Part shown: positions 1 to 9,773 of the stretch, piece by piece
Numbering within the stretch: position 1 is the stretch's first letter
How the letters are laid out: every line of letters begins with the position of its first letter
Source: Chitinophagales bacterium
GTDB taxonomy: Bacteria > Bacteroidota > Bacteroidia > Chitinophagales > Saprospiraceae
Assembly: GCA_017303875.1 (NCBI GenBank)
Contig: JAFLBP010000017.1
Span: 83,377 to 147,376 of the forward strand
DNA length: 64,000 nucleotides
Reading direction: 5' to 3'
Notes under the pieces: generated by a model
Database searches by the model: none
Seen by the model: only the letters and a program-made list of their open reading frames with translations
What the model was told of the DNA's origin: nothing
Position numbers and translations under genes: made by a program

Positions 1-1
1 C

Positions 2-283
2 CTCGATAAACGCGAGGCGCTGCTCGAACAGCAAAAGCCCGGCCGACAACTCGACGGTATGAACGACGCCGAAGTGGAAGAGTATATCAAAAAACACTTC
101 GAACTCAAACAGCGCGAATTGGAGCTGGAAAAAGACCTCGTTCAGCAACTCCGCAAAGTGCTGCCCCCGCGAAAAATTGCCAAACTGCCCATCGCTGAAC
201 GCGAATTCCGCGAATCCCTGCTGAAAAAAATCCAGGAACTTCGCCAACAAAGACGCCTCGAACGCAGCGGCGGACGGAACTAA
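2..283 (+). CDS. C-terminal part of a Spy/CpxP-like periplasmic protein (partial)
   Basis: The reading frame is open from the left edge of the window, so this is the 3' end of a longer gene; 93 residues are visible. The visible part is almost entirely charged alpha helix, rich in Glu, Lys, Arg and Gln, and includes the segment VLPPRKIAKL followed by AEREFRESLLKKIQEL. This layout is typical of Bacteroidota proteins annotated as periplasmic heavy-metal sensor or Spy/CpxP-like, in which a helical hairpin ends near a 'VLPxRK...L..AEREFR' segment. The family link comes from pattern recognition, and the N-terminal signal peptide lies outside the window. A strong palindrome follows the stop codon, and the next gene is convergent. 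Confidence 0.6.
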   Translation, partial: LDKREALLEQQKPGRQLDGMNDAEVEEYIKKHFELKQRELELEKDLVQQLRKVLPPRKIAKLPIAEREFRESLLKKIQELRQQRRLERSGGRN

Positions 284-290
284 GCGCTTG

Positions 291-333
291 TTCGGGAATT
301 CATGATTGTATAAAACGATCATAAATTCCCGAA
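291..333. terminator. Palindrome between convergent genes, likely bidirectional terminator
   Basis: Arms 291-309 and 315-333 pair at 17 of 19 positions around a 5-base AT loop. The stem core TTCGGGAATT recurs in a second, perfect palindrome at 60606-60665, so this is a repeated element and not a chance hairpin. It lies between two convergent genes. There is no strong T-run, so termination is an inference. Confidence 0.55.
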
Positions 334-345
334 TGCACTTCAGCA

Positions 346-3300
346 CTAACGCAGTATCGTCACATCTCCGGACAAAATTTCGACGGCCCCGTCGGGGAAT
401 ACCACAGCGGCTTCCCAAACAAAAACACCGGGAGAAACAGCTTTGCCCCGATCCCGTCCGTCCCAGCCAATCTGCGGATTATTGGGCTGGAAATTCCGGT
501 TCTCAAAAACCATGCTGCCCCAGCGATCATACACACGCAAGTGCTTGATTTCCAGAACTCCTTTGGCGTAAATGGTAAAATGACTATTCTCGCCGGCGTC
601 TTCCGGTTTGAAAATATTGGGCACGTAGATAAAGCGCTTTTTGGTAACCCGGAGCTGTACTTTGTCGCTGGCCGTGCAACCGTTTTTGTCGGTAATCGTC
701 AGGGTGTAAATCACTAAATTCAAGGGGGTGGTTACGGGTTCCGGACAATCATTGCAGGACAAATAATCGGCGGGCGACCAGTCCCATTTCACCACATTCT
801 GTACCGGCAGGTTCAATTGCGGGGTGATGGTGGTGTCGTCGCCAAGGTTAACCACCAGGTATTCCGGCAGTTCCACTTTGGGAAAGAAAGGTGGCAGAAT
901 TTCAATTTCTTTTTCGGCTTCACAGCCCAGTGCATCGCGCACTACGAGGGTATATTTGCCGGTCGCCAGGTTTTCAAAAGCAGGGTCATTGCTAAAGGCG
1001 GAGCCGCCATTGACAGAATATTTGAATGGCGCCAGTCCTCCGCTGATGCTTCCAAAATCCAGGGCGCCGCGCGGCTCAAAGCAATCGGGCTGCCAGAGGG
1101 TCGGTTCGAAAACCGGCGGGGGAATTTCGCTCACCACCACCTCATCGCTGCTGCTGCATCCATTGGCCGGGTTGCTGACGACCAAGCGGTAAACGCCAGC
1201 CTCATCGGCACTTGCATTCGCCACATTCGTATTGCCGAGCAGGTGCCCGCCGGGCAGCGCCGTCCAGGCATATTGCATACCGTTGCCTGCCGGACTGCTG
1301 CCGTTCAAGACGGTTTGCAGCGAATCGCAGAACAAGCGTCGGTCGGGGCCGGCATTGGCGCCCGGCGCTGAAATATTCTGATTGACGCTTACGGTAGCGG
1401 TGGCGGTACAGCCATTTTGCTGATTGCGCACCAAAAGGGTGTACTGACCGGGGGCATTCACCACAGGCGTATTGCTCGTTTGGCCACTCACAAAACCTGT
1501 TCCATTACTACTGCTCCATTGGTAAATGATTGTCGGGCCGCTGCTTGAGGCGCCGGCAGGAATCGTAACCTGTTGGGTAGTACAGGTAAGCGTTGCGGGC
1601 GTTGCAATCAGCGCCAGCGGAATCTGGGTGCTGTTCGGCACATTGACCGATGCCGTTGCGGAGCAACCGTTGGTATTATTGGTAATTTGCAAGGTATAAA
1701 CGCCTGAAGCGCCAACATTTGGGCTGAGGCCCTGGCCGCCGCTCAGGATCTGCGGACCACTCCATATATTTTGGAATGCAGCGCCGCTCGAGCTGCCTGT
1801 GGCATTGAGGCTCACTTGCGTTGTGGTGCAGGTGATGGAATCTGCGGGGTTGATCACCACGATCGGAGCGGCTGTATCCTGACTCACGCTTGTTTGCAAA
1901 GTGCGGGTACAGCCATTTTGCGGATTTCTAAGCAGCAATTGATAAATACCTGCCCGGTTTACAAGCGGTGTAAGGGTGTTTGCGCCGGAAACGATAAAAC
2001 CGTTGCTGCTGCTCCACTGTGCAATCGCATTGGCGGGCTGCGTCACCTGCGCCTGTAAACTCAGTTGCAGGGTTTTGCAGGTCAGCGGCGCCGGCGCGCT
2101 GATGCTGCCGGCAGGCGCGATGGTATCTATGGCTACCTGTACTTCATCTTCATCGGTACAGCCATTTTGCGGATTGGTGACGATCAGGCGATAGGTTCCG
2201 GCTGCGCCGGCAGTAATATTGGCGCTGTTGGCATTGCCGATGATTTGTCCGCCTGCGGCAGCAGTCCACGCAAATTGGGCCGGCATCACCGAGGCATTGC
2301 CGTTAAGGGGCGTTTGTGTAATTTGACAATTCAGCGTTTTGTCGGCGCCGGCATCGGCTACCGGAGGGGTAATATTTTCCTGTACCGCCACACTTGCCGT
2401 GTTGGTACAACCGGTCGTGTTGTTGCTGACACTCAGGAGGTAAGTGCCCGGGCCGTCGATTGTAGGGGTCAGGGTATTGCCGTTTGCGCTAATCATGCCT
2501 GTGGGCGGAGCCGTCCAGCTGAAGCTGTATTCCGGCCCGCTTGCAGTACTGCCCTGAAGTTGCAGGGTGGTTATGGTGCAGGTTAAAATACCATTGACAC
2601 TCACGGCGGCAGGCGGCAGTACAATATTGGAATTTACCTCAACTGAATCGACGGCCTTGCAGCCATTGAGCTGATCGGTAACTGACAAAGTGTACCAACC
2701 GGGCTGGCCTACAATTGGCTGAAGCGTGTTAATACCGGAAATGATACCGGCGCTTGTGCCTTGTTTGCTCCATTCCATGCTTAGCGTACCCTGAGCGCTT
2801 GCTGTTCCGCTGAGCGAGAGGCTCTGCGCAGTGCAGGTCAGCAAACCTCCGGTGCCGGCATCTACCGTGGGTGGAGTAATGTTTTGCATAACAGTGGTGG
2901 TTGCCGTAGCAGTACATCCGTTATCGGTATTGGTTGCAAGCAGCATGTATTGTCCGGGTGTACTGATCAACGGCTGCAAACCGTCTTTTCCTGAAACAAT
3001 AGTGGCGCCAACGCCTTCGCTCCACAGATAGCTGAAGTTGTTGCCCGAAAGTGCATTTTGTGCATTCAGATTCAGGGTAGTGCGTATACAAGTCAGGTCT
3101 TGTGCCGTGCTGATACTCAGGATGGGCGCCTGCTTGTCTTCTGCTACCTGAACGGCCGCGACATTGCTGCATCCATTAGCCGGGTCAGTTACGGTTACGG
3201 TATACGTTCCGGCAGCTCCGGCACTCAGGTTGGCCGTATTGTTGTTGCCGATAATGCTGCCTCCGCTTGTGGCCCATGCATATTGCAGCCCTGTTGCGCT

Positions 3301-6300
3301 GGCAATCGCACTTAAAGATACGCTGGAAACAGTGCAGGTAATGGTGTCCGGAATATTAATACTAAAATCCGGCGCAAGCAGGTTTTGTCCGATAAGCACC
3401 GAATCTGTGGAGGAGCATCCGCTGTTGGTATTCGTAACGTTCAGGTAGTACATGCCCGGCATGCTTGCCACGACATTGGCCTGATTGGCATTACCGCTGA
3501 TAAAACCGTCGATTGTACTCCAGGAAAAGCTGAGGCCGGTGTTTGCCTGACCTGCATTTGCATTTAAGGGGTATTGGGCTACGGCGCAGGTGATTTCACC
3601 GCCAGCGCCGGCTTCGGCAGGCGGGTTAATCTGATTGGACAATACCGTAGTACTGGCGGTAGCAGTGCAGCCATTGGTTTCATTCGTAATGGTAATGATA
3701 TAATCTGCGGGGGCATTTACAATGATACCGCCGCTCAGGGTGCCGGAAACGATATTGCCACCGAGGGTAAACGACCAGGTATAATTGATCTCGTTTCCGC
3801 TGGTAGAGCCGGTAATAATCAGCTCCTCCGTCGGGTCGGCACAGGTAAGGACATCGGGTGGCGCGATAACGGCAAGTGGATTGGAAATAATGGACGTCAG
3901 GACAAAATCGGCGGTATTGGAGCAGCCGTTATCGAGGTTGCTGACCGTAACGCGGTAATTGCCAGCCATATCGGCGATAATTTCAGGAGTGCCTTGTCCG
4001 GAAACAATATTCCCTCCGGCGGTAGCCGCCCAGTTGTAGGAAAAATTGCCGGGTAAGGAGAGGTTGCCTACCAGAATGCTGCGTTGTGGCGACAAGCAGG
4101 TGAGGGGCTGTAAATTTCCGAAAGTCAGTGCGGGGGCAAGGGTGTCTTTCACAACCTGTGCCACATCGGTAGCAGTACAACCATTCGACTGGTTGGTCAC
4201 GGTGAGCACATAAGTGCCGGCTTTGTCGATTAACGGCGTAGCCGTGTTGGCGCCGATGGCGATATGCCCATCGGCTGTGCTCCAGTTGTATCGGATATTT
4301 ACACCGGTGCTGGATCCATTGGCATTCAGGTTGAGTTGTGCTGTATTGCAATCTAACTGACCGGGCGTATTGGCAACGGCCAGCACAACGTTGGCGCCGG
4401 CTTTTACAAACACACTTGCGCTTGCCGTGCAGCCATTTTGGCTGTTGGTAACCTGTAAAGTATAGGTGCCCTGCGCATTCACTACCGGTGTCAGGGTGGT
4501 GTCGCCGGAAACAATATTGGCGCCCGGGCCTGCCGTCCACAGGTAATGAAACTTAGGCCCGACAGACGAGCCTGCGCCGGAAAGGCTGATGCTCGGCGCC
4601 TGGCAGGTCAGCGAGTCGGGCGTAGCAATTGCGGCAATCGGCGGCGTATAGTCCGTTATGACCACCGTAGAGTCTTTGACGGTACAGCCATTGGATGGCC
4701 GCGTTGCCACCAGCGTATAAACGCCCGGGGTATTGCTGCTCACGGTAAGTACGTCGGTGGCTCCGATAAACGCGCCGCCCTGCGTGGCCGTCCATGCAAA
4801 AGTAGCGTTAGCGGGGTTGAGGCTCGCGGAAATGGAAACCGTATCCACGACACAGTTTAGGCGCAGGGTATCGGGCATGGTAATCGTCGGCGGGGCAATA
4901 TTGGCCGTTACCAAAACGGTATCAAACGCTACACAGCCGCCTACGGTGTTGGTGACGGCGAGAATATACAAGCCGCCGGAGGCCGCAGTAGCATTGATCA
5001 TATTGGTCGGGCCGGAAAAAGAGCCGCCGAGTGTAGTCCAGCTGTAGTTGATAGTAGATCCGGTGGTAGAGCCGGTTCCGCTCAGGGGGGCGGTGGTTTG
5101 GGTGCAGGTGATTGATCCGCCGGCTGTTGCGTTGGCGGTGGGCGGGTTGTTGGCCTCCGTTACGGTTACAAAGGCTTCAGCAGTACAGCCGGTTTGTGTA
5201 TTGGTAACCAATAGGTTGTACTCGCCGGGTTCATTAATAACGCAGTTTTTATTATTTTCTCCCGAAACGATATTGCCGTCGGGTGTTGTCCATTGATATT
5301 GAGCAAAAGCGGTTTGGTTGGTGTTTCCGACCAAAGTAATGGTCGGGAAGCCGCAGCCCAGGGGCGGCGGCGGGTTAATCCAGGCCAGCAATTGATTGGG
5401 CGCGAGTGTGACTTGTACGGTAGCTGTTTTTTCACAAATGGTACCATCCGGCGCGGTAAAACTGACCGTAAGGGTATAAGTGCCGGGTTCATTAACCACC
5501 GGATTAAGGGTGTTTTCTCCGGAAACAATATTGCCGCCACCAGTATCCCAGGAATAGGTAATGCCCGGGCCGGTGCTGGAGCCGGTACCGTTCAGGGTTA
5601 CCGTTGCGCCGGAGCAGGGAATGGTTACAAAAGTGGGGGCAGCCTGCGCGACGACATTGATCACATTGATGGTCACCTGATCACTTACCAGACAGGTAGG
5701 GGCAAAAACAATATCATCAATGGCAAAATCATTGCCGCTGGTAGCGGTGTTTTGATTAACGATACAAATGGTTGCGGTAGTGGATGCGCCGCTGTTCCAG
5801 ATGGCGAAAAAGTTCTGCCAGGCACAGGTGGTAGCGCCGGGTGTGAATATCGGCCCGATGGTCGTTCCATTAATCGAAAACTGTAATTGTGCAGGCGAGC
5901 TTGAAATAACCGAACAAATCCACGCCGAAAAAACATATTGCTTGTTGGGGTCGACCGAAATGGTCTGGCACCACACATTTTGGTTGGGTACGCCGGCGCC
6001 ATTGATTACCAACATATTCCCGCCGCCACTGGTATGGTCCTGACAGGGAGCAAAATTGGGGTGCGAAATCGCCGGACTGGGAATTACGTCGTAGGTGCCT
6101 TCCAGCCACAAATCGCCAGGGCTATAGTTGTAGTCCGAATCAAAACTGGAAGCGCCAGCTTCAAAATCGCCATTAGTAATCAGGTTGTTGCTGTAATCGG
6201 CTGCCCGTCCGGTGAGCGTATAGGTTGTTGTCGTTGTGACGTTGGCCGTCGGGGAGAGCGTGTTGGAGCCGCTCAGGCCGGCGGTTGGCGACCAGAAAAA

Positions 6301-6471
6301 GTTGAGAAAATCTCCCGAAATAGAGCCGTTTAGTTGAGTAGGCGTTGGCGGCGCACACAAATAAATGTCATCTCCGGCATCCACTTGTATCGGACACTGG
6401 GCCAACAGGAGTTTTCCATCAAAAAGAAGGAAGCCTAAAAACAGGAAAAAAGAGCGACAAACGCAGGTCAT
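346..6471 (-). CDS. Giant secreted adhesin-like protein with about 18 Ig-like repeats and T9SS type B sorting domain
   Basis: This 2041-residue protein has a signal peptide (residues 1-25, ending LLLAQ) and a short PKD-like segment. A jelly-roll-like region containing NGDFEAG follows at about 100-255. About 18 tandem modules of roughly 84 residues occupy about 275-1787. Each module carries LTC near its start, a YxW core, and ends with a GTYxLxVTNxxNGCTAT-type strand, so each holds one Cys pair. A SprB-like segment (GGLAPFKYSVNGG) follows at about 1790-1870. The last 95 residues contain VPNIFKP, LRVYDRWG and GWDG, the signature of the type B T9SS sorting domain associated with gliding and surface proteins. 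The protein is expected to be exported across the outer membrane and attached at the surface, where the Ig-like array would act as a stalk or adhesin. No catalytic domain was recognised. A TACTTTTG promoter element lies 162 bases upstream. Confidence 0.88.
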   Translation of the reverse strand: MTCVCRSFFLFLGFLLFDGKLLLAQCPIQVDAGDDIYLCAPPTPTQLNGSISGDFLNFFWSPTAGLSGSNTLSPTANVTTTTTYTLTGRAADYSNNLITNGDFEAGASSFDSDYNYSPGDLWLEGTYDVIPSPAISHPNFAPCQDHTSGGGNMLVINGAGVPNQNVWCQTISVDPNKQYVFSAWICSVISSSPAQLQFSINGTTIGPIFTPGATTCAWQNFFAIWNSGASTTATICIVNQNTATSGNDFAIDDIVFAPTCLVSDQVTINVINVVAQAAPTFVTIPCSGATVTLNGTGSSTGPGITYSWDTGGGNIVSGENTLNPVVNEPGTYTLTVSFTAPDGTICEKTATVQVTLAPNQLLAWINPPPPLGCGFPTITLVGNTNQTAFAQYQWTTPDGNIVSGENNKNCVINEPGEYNLLVTNTQTGCTAEAFVTVTEANNPPTANATAGGSITCTQTTAPLSGTGSTTGSTINYSWTTLGGSFSGPTNMINATAASGGLYILAVTNTVGGCVAFDTVLVTANIAPPTITMPDTLRLNCVVDTVSISASLNPANATFAWTATQGGAFIGATDVLTVSSNTPGVYTLVATRPSNGCTVKDSTVVITDYTPPIAAIATPDSLTCQAPSISLSGAGSSVGPKFHYLWTAGPGANIVSGDTTLTPVVNAQGTYTLQVTNSQNGCTASASVFVKAGANVVLAVANTPGQLDCNTAQLNLNANGSSTGVNIRYNWSTADGHIAIGANTATPLIDKAGTYVLTVTNQSNGCTATDVAQVVKDTLAPALTFGNLQPLTCLSPQRSILVGNLSLPGNFSYNWAATAGGNIVSGQGTPEIIADMAGNYRVTVSNLDNGCSNTADFVLTSIISNPLAVIAPPDVLTCADPTEELIITGSTSGNEINYTWSFTLGGNIVSGTLSGGIIVNAPADYIITITNETNGCTATASTTVLSNQINPPAEAGAGGEITCAVAQYPLNANAGQANTGLSFSWSTIDGFISGNANQANVVASMPGMYYLNVTNTNSGCSSTDSVLIGQNLLAPDFSINIPDTITCTVSSVSLSAIASATGLQYAWATSGGSIIGNNNTANLSAGAAGTYTVTVTDPANGCSNVAAVQVAEDKQAPILSISTAQDLTCIRTTLNLNAQNALSGNNFSYLWSEGVGATIVSGKDGLQPLISTPGQYMLLATNTDNGCTATATTTVMQNITPPTVDAGTGGLLTCTAQSLSLSGTASAQGTLSMEWSKQGTSAGIISGINTLQPIVGQPGWYTLSVTDQLNGCKAVDSVEVNSNIVLPPAAVSVNGILTCTITTLQLQGSTASGPEYSFSWTAPPTGMISANGNTLTPTIDGPGTYLLSVSNNTTGCTNTASVAVQENITPPVADAGADKTLNCQITQTPLNGNASVMPAQFAWTAAAGGQIIGNANSANITAGAAGTYRLIVTNPQNGCTDEDEVQVAIDTIAPAGSISAPAPLTCKTLQLSLQAQVTQPANAIAQWSSSNGFIVSGANTLTPLVNRAGIYQLLLRNPQNGCTRTLQTSVSQDTAAPIVVINPADSITCTTTQVSLNATGSSSGAAFQNIWSGPQILSGGQGLSPNVGASGVYTLQITNNTNGCSATASVNVPNSTQIPLALIATPATLTCTTQQVTIPAGASSSGPTIIYQWSSSNGTGFVSGQTSNTPVVNAPGQYTLLVRNQQNGCTATATVSVNQNISAPGANAGPDRRLFCDSLQTVLNGSSPAGNGMQYAWTALPGGHLLGNTNVANASADEAGVYRLVVSNPANGCSSSDEVVVSEIPPPVFEPTLWQPDCFEPRGALDFGSISGGLAPFKYSVNGGSAFSNDPAFENLATGKYTLVVRDALGCEAEKEIEILPPFFPKVELPEYLVVNLGDDTTITPQLNLPVQNVVKWDWSPADYLSCNDCPEPVTTPLNLVIYTLTITDKNGCTASDKVQLRVTKKRFIYVPNIFKPEDAGENSHFTIYAKGVLEIKHLRVYDRWGSMVFENRNFQPNNPQIGWDGRDRGKAVSPGVFVWEAAVVFPDGAVEILSGDVTILR

Positions 6472-6632
6472 AACAAACGATGATTTAAGCTCAGCTGAAA
6501 GACAGTACCGGTCTTTGTCGTGGCGGGATGATTAAGCACATTTTCGAGCGTTAATGCATTTACGAACATGTGCCAAAAGGCCGATTTTCTGCACATTGAC
6601 TGCATAGATGCAACAGTGGCCCAAAACGCTAA

Positions 6633-6640
6633 CAAAAGTA
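6633..6640 (-). promoter_or_regulatory. -7 promoter element TACTTTTG for the giant adhesin gene
   Basis: On the minus strand this reads TACTTTTG, matching the Bacteroidota -7 consensus TAnnTTTG. It lies 162 bases before the adhesin start, a longer leader than usual in this window. No clear -33 TTTG was seen. Confidence 0.45.
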
Positions 6641-6743
6641 CGCGGTTTGTAAAACTTATTTTAAAAATTGTGCTGTTAGACGCCCACACGCCAAATAAGT
6701 ATCGGCTAAAATTTAGTTTTTCTTTAATATTAAAAGAAAATTA

Positions 6744-6751
6744 TACCTTTG
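6744..6751 (+). promoter_or_regulatory. -7 promoter element TACCTTTG for the TonB-dependent receptor
   Basis: TACCTTTG matches TAnnTTTG. A T-rich run just upstream (6717-6724) could serve as the weak -33 region. The receptor start codon is 122 bases downstream, leaving room for leader regulation. Confidence 0.5.
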
Positions 6752-6873
6752 GCCCCGGCGGTAAAATTCCATTTCGCCATTTCCCCCTTTTCTGCAATCC
6801 ATTTTAATCCATCACCCACGCCGATTTTAGCTGCACCCTGCGGCTGGAACGGCTACAATTCGTATGTTTTTTT

Positions 6874-9627
6874 ATGAAGCAACTGTTTACACTTCTTCTG
6901 ATCATTATCGGCCTCGATGTGGTCAATGCACAAACAACCCTTTCCGGCCGTGTTACCGGCGAAAATGGCACGCCGCTGCCCGGCGTGAGCGTTTATGAAC
7001 GCGGCACGTCCAGCGGTACCACCACCAATGCCGAAGGCTATTATTCTTTTCGCTACAGCAAGGAAAATGCCACCATCGTGTTCAGCTACGTCGGTTATGC
7101 TACCTACGAACAAGTAGCTGAAGGCCGCACACAATTAGATGTGACGCTTAAAACCGATGAGTCGCAATCGCTGCTGGATCAGGTCGTTGTCGTTGGTACC
7201 CGCCGCGCCAACCGCGTGCAAACGGAAACCCCGGTGCCGGTAGACATCATTAACGTCGGACAACAAAGTGTCACAACGGCCCGCTACGACGTCACTTCGC
7301 TGCTCAACTACACAGCGCCCTCTTTTAACTACAACAAACAATCCGGCTCCGACGGCGCCGACCATATCGACCTGGCAACCCTGCGCGGGCTGGGTCCCGA
7401 CCAAACCCTCGTGCTCGTCAACGGCAAACGCCGCCACCAGACCGCATTCGTCGCTGTATTCGGAACCCGTGGTCGCGGCAATTCCGGTACCGACCTGAAC
7501 GCCATTCCCGCAATGGCCATTGACCGCATTGAAATCCTGCGCGATGGCGCCGCCGCTCAATACGGCTCCGACGCCATTGCCGGCGTTATCAACATTATTC
7601 TGAAAAAAAATGTACGCCGTTTCAGCGCCGACATAGGCTACTCGGCCTACTACGACCCCAAGTACAACCCGGCGTTCAAACACGAACTCGGCCAATATGT
7701 ACACGGCAATAAAGTTGATGGCAATACTTATTCCATCGCGGCCAACTACGGCCTTCCGATGGGCAAAAAAGGAGGCTTTTTCAACCTCACGGTCAATTAT
7801 TCCAATATTGGTAAAACCTTCCGCCAGGAAATTGACGGCATACTACCCACCAATGTTTACCGCCGTGCCAATGGCGACGGCTCTATGCAGGGGCTCGGAC
7901 TGATGTTCAACAGCGAAGCGCCCGTAGGCAGCAAAGGCATGACCTTTTATACATTCGGCAGCTATAACCGCAAGGAAAGCGACGCTTATGCCTTTACCCG
8001 TAATTTCTCCGCCCGTCCCGAACGCTTCCCTACCGATGCCAACGGCGACTATATTCCGGTAGAAGGCATCACCCAAACCGCTTCGGATGGCGAAGTGTAT
8101 TTTAACCCGCGTATCCGCACAGAAATCCAGGACATTTCTTTTGCCGCAGGCCTCAAAGGCGGGAGTGCCGACAAACTTACCTGGGATTTGAGCAATACCA
8201 CCGGGTACAATGATTTTCACTTTTTTGGCAATAAAACATTTAATGCAGGTCTGGGCGCCGGACAAACCAGTTTCGACGACGGCGGTTTTTCTTTCCTGCA
8301 AAACACCACCAACCTCAACCTCAGCCGCCTGTACCCCACGCTGCTGTCCGGGCTGAGTGTGGCATTCGGCGGTGAATTCCGTTTTGAAAATTACAAACTG
8401 TACGCCGGTGAAGAGGCCTCTTATCGCAACTATGATCCCGACAAGGCTTCCGGCGCACAGGGTTTTCCGGGGTATCAGCCCGGCGACGAAGCCGACGCCA
8501 CGCGTTCCTGCGCCGGCCTGTATGGCGATGTGGAACTGGACGTAACCGAGCGTTTTTTGCTCGGCGGTGCGGTACGTATGGAAAATTACAGCGATTTTGG
8601 GTTTACCACCAATTTCAAACTGGCCTCCCGTTACAAAATCGCTTCCAATTTCAACCTGCGCGGGTCGGTCAGCACCGGTTTCCGGGCGCCGTCATTGCAG
8701 CAAATCAACTTTTCCTCCACCTTCACAACCGTACAGGGCGGCAATATTGCTGAAGTGAAAATTGCCCCCAACAACAACGCCATCACCCGCGCTGCCGGCA
8801 TTCCCGAACTCAAGCAGGAGCGCTCCGTTAATGCCAGTGTCGGCTTTACCTGGAAGCCCCTGCGCGAGCTGACCTTCACGGTAGATGCCTATCGCGTACA
8901 GGTGAAAGACCGTGTGGTACTGAGCGGTCAGTTCAGTGCCGACGACAGCAGCCTCAATCCGGCGCTCACCAGCGCCCTGCAAAACCTGAATGTCAGCCTG
9001 GCGCAGTTTTTTGCCAATGCGGTTAATACTTCCAATAACGGAGTAGATTTTGTAGTGGACTATAACAAACGCCGCAGCAACGGGCATTTCCGCGCGCTCT
9101 TTACCGCCAACCTGCAAAGCATGAATATTGACGCGATCAATGTTCCGGATCGCCTGAACGATACCGAAGATCATCGCCTGACCTTCCTCAGCGATCGCGA
9201 ACAGCGATTCATCCTTGCGTCGGCGCCGCCGGTAAAGTTTGGCCTCAACCTTGAGTATGGTCTGAAATCGCTCACCTTTGGCGCCCGCGTAACCTATTTT
9301 GGAGCAGTTACCCTCCTCGGATACGGTGAAAGCGGCCTCGGTATCAACCCGCAGGTGCCTACCGACGCCGATCCGAATATTTACGTGGATGATAAATATG
9401 TGTATGGCGGTAAATTGGTGCCCGACGTATACATCGGCTGGAAACTGAATAAAAACCTGAACCTGAATGTCGGTGTCGATAATTTCCTGAATATCCACCC
9501 CGACCTCGGTTATGTACCCGCTGCTGCCGGCTGGGCATTCAATAATGAACCCGCCGGTCCCTGGGATTCCGTTCAAATGGGCGGTAATGGCATGCGTATG
9601 TTTGCCCGCCTTGGACTAAACTTTTAA
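6874..9627 (+). CDS. TonB-dependent outer membrane receptor
   Basis: This 917-residue protein begins with a signal peptide (MKQLFTLLLIIIGLDVVNAQ). A carboxypeptidase-regulatory-like domain follows at about 21-100 (LSGRVTGENGTPLPGVSVYE). A plug domain at about 115-240 contains VVVGTRRA, TLVLVNGKRRHQ and IEILRDGAAAQYGSDAIAGVINI. The C-terminal barrel is rich in aromatic residues and ends in ARLGLNF with terminal Phe, typical of BAM substrates. It imports a TonB-dependent ligand such as a siderophore, vitamin or other large solute; the substrate cannot be told from sequence. It resembles iron or cobalamin-type receptors more than SusC, and no SusD-like gene follows. The start has a good signal peptide directly after it. 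A heptamer-type inverted repeat follows the stop codon. Confidence 0.9.
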   Translation: MKQLFTLLLIIIGLDVVNAQTTLSGRVTGENGTPLPGVSVYERGTSSGTTTNAEGYYSFRYSKENATIVFSYVGYATYEQVAEGRTQLDVTLKTDESQSLLDQVVVVGTRRANRVQTETPVPVDIINVGQQSVTTARYDVTSLLNYTAPSFNYNKQSGSDGADHIDLATLRGLGPDQTLVLVNGKRRHQTAFVAVFGTRGRGNSGTDLNAIPAMAIDRIEILRDGAAAQYGSDAIAGVINIILKKNVRRFSADIGYSAYYDPKYNPAFKHELGQYVHGNKVDGNTYSIAANYGLPMGKKGGFFNLTVNYSNIGKTFRQEIDGILPTNVYRRANGDGSMQGLGLMFNSEAPVGSKGMTFYTFGSYNRKESDAYAFTRNFSARPERFPTDANGDYIPVEGITQTASDGEVYFNPRIRTEIQDISFAAGLKGGSADKLTWDLSNTTGYNDFHFFGNKTFNAGLGAGQTSFDDGGFSFLQNTTNLNLSRLYPTLLSGLSVAFGGEFRFENYKLYAGEEASYRNYDPDKASGAQGFPGYQPGDEADATRSCAGLYGDVELDVTERFLLGGAVRMENYSDFGFTTNFKLASRYKIASNFNLRGSVSTGFRAPSLQQINFSSTFTTVQGGNIAEVKIAPNNNAITRAAGIPELKQERSVNASVGFTWKPLRELTFTVDAYRVQVKDRVVLSGQFSADDSSLNPALTSALQNLNVSLAQFFANAVNTSNNGVDFVVDYNKRRSNGHFRALFTANLQSMNIDAINVPDRLNDTEDHRLTFLSDREQRFILASAPPVKFGLNLEYGLKSLTFGARVTYFGAVTLLGYGESGLGINPQVPTDADPNIYVDDKYVYGGKLVPDVYIGWKLNKNLNLNVGVDNFLNIHPDLGYVPAAAGWAFNNEPAGPWDSVQMGGNGMRMFARLGLNF

Positions 9628-9768
9628 CAGTTATCAGTGAGCAGTCAGCAGTGATCAGGGGGTAGGGGGGCATTTAATTTAATGTATTGCCTGTACATTC
9701 ACTTCAAGAACAAGCATATCTTTGCAGAAGCAGCTCCCTGATAACTGCTGACTGCTCACTGATAACTG
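9628..9768. repeat. Inverted heptameric repeat pair (CAGTCAG/CAGTTAT family)
   Basis: Arms 9628-9660 and 9736-9768 are reverse complements at 32 of 33 positions. Each arm is built from 7-base units such as ATCAGTG, AGCAGTC and AGCAGTG. The loop of about 75 bases holds the TATCTTTG promoter element of the next gene. The left arm starts one base after the receptor stop codon, and the right arm ends 5 bases before the aminopeptidase ATG. The same sequence family recurs at 13583-13632. Confidence 0.85.
9717..9724 (+). promoter_or_regulatory. -7 promoter element TATCTTTG for the M29 aminopeptidase
   Basis: TATCTTTG lies 49 bases upstream of the chosen ATG and within the loop of the inverted heptamer repeat. 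Transcripts starting here would carry only the right arm of the repeat. Confidence 0.5.
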
Positions 9769-9773
9769 AAAAA

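Larger units (their letters stand above)
6472..6873. other. Intergenic region between divergent genes
   Basis: About 400 bases separate the divergent adhesin and TonB-receptor genes. I see one promoter-like element for each direction (6633-6640 minus, 6744-6751 plus) in an AT-rich stretch. Short open frames here show no protein-like character. Confidence 0.6.
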
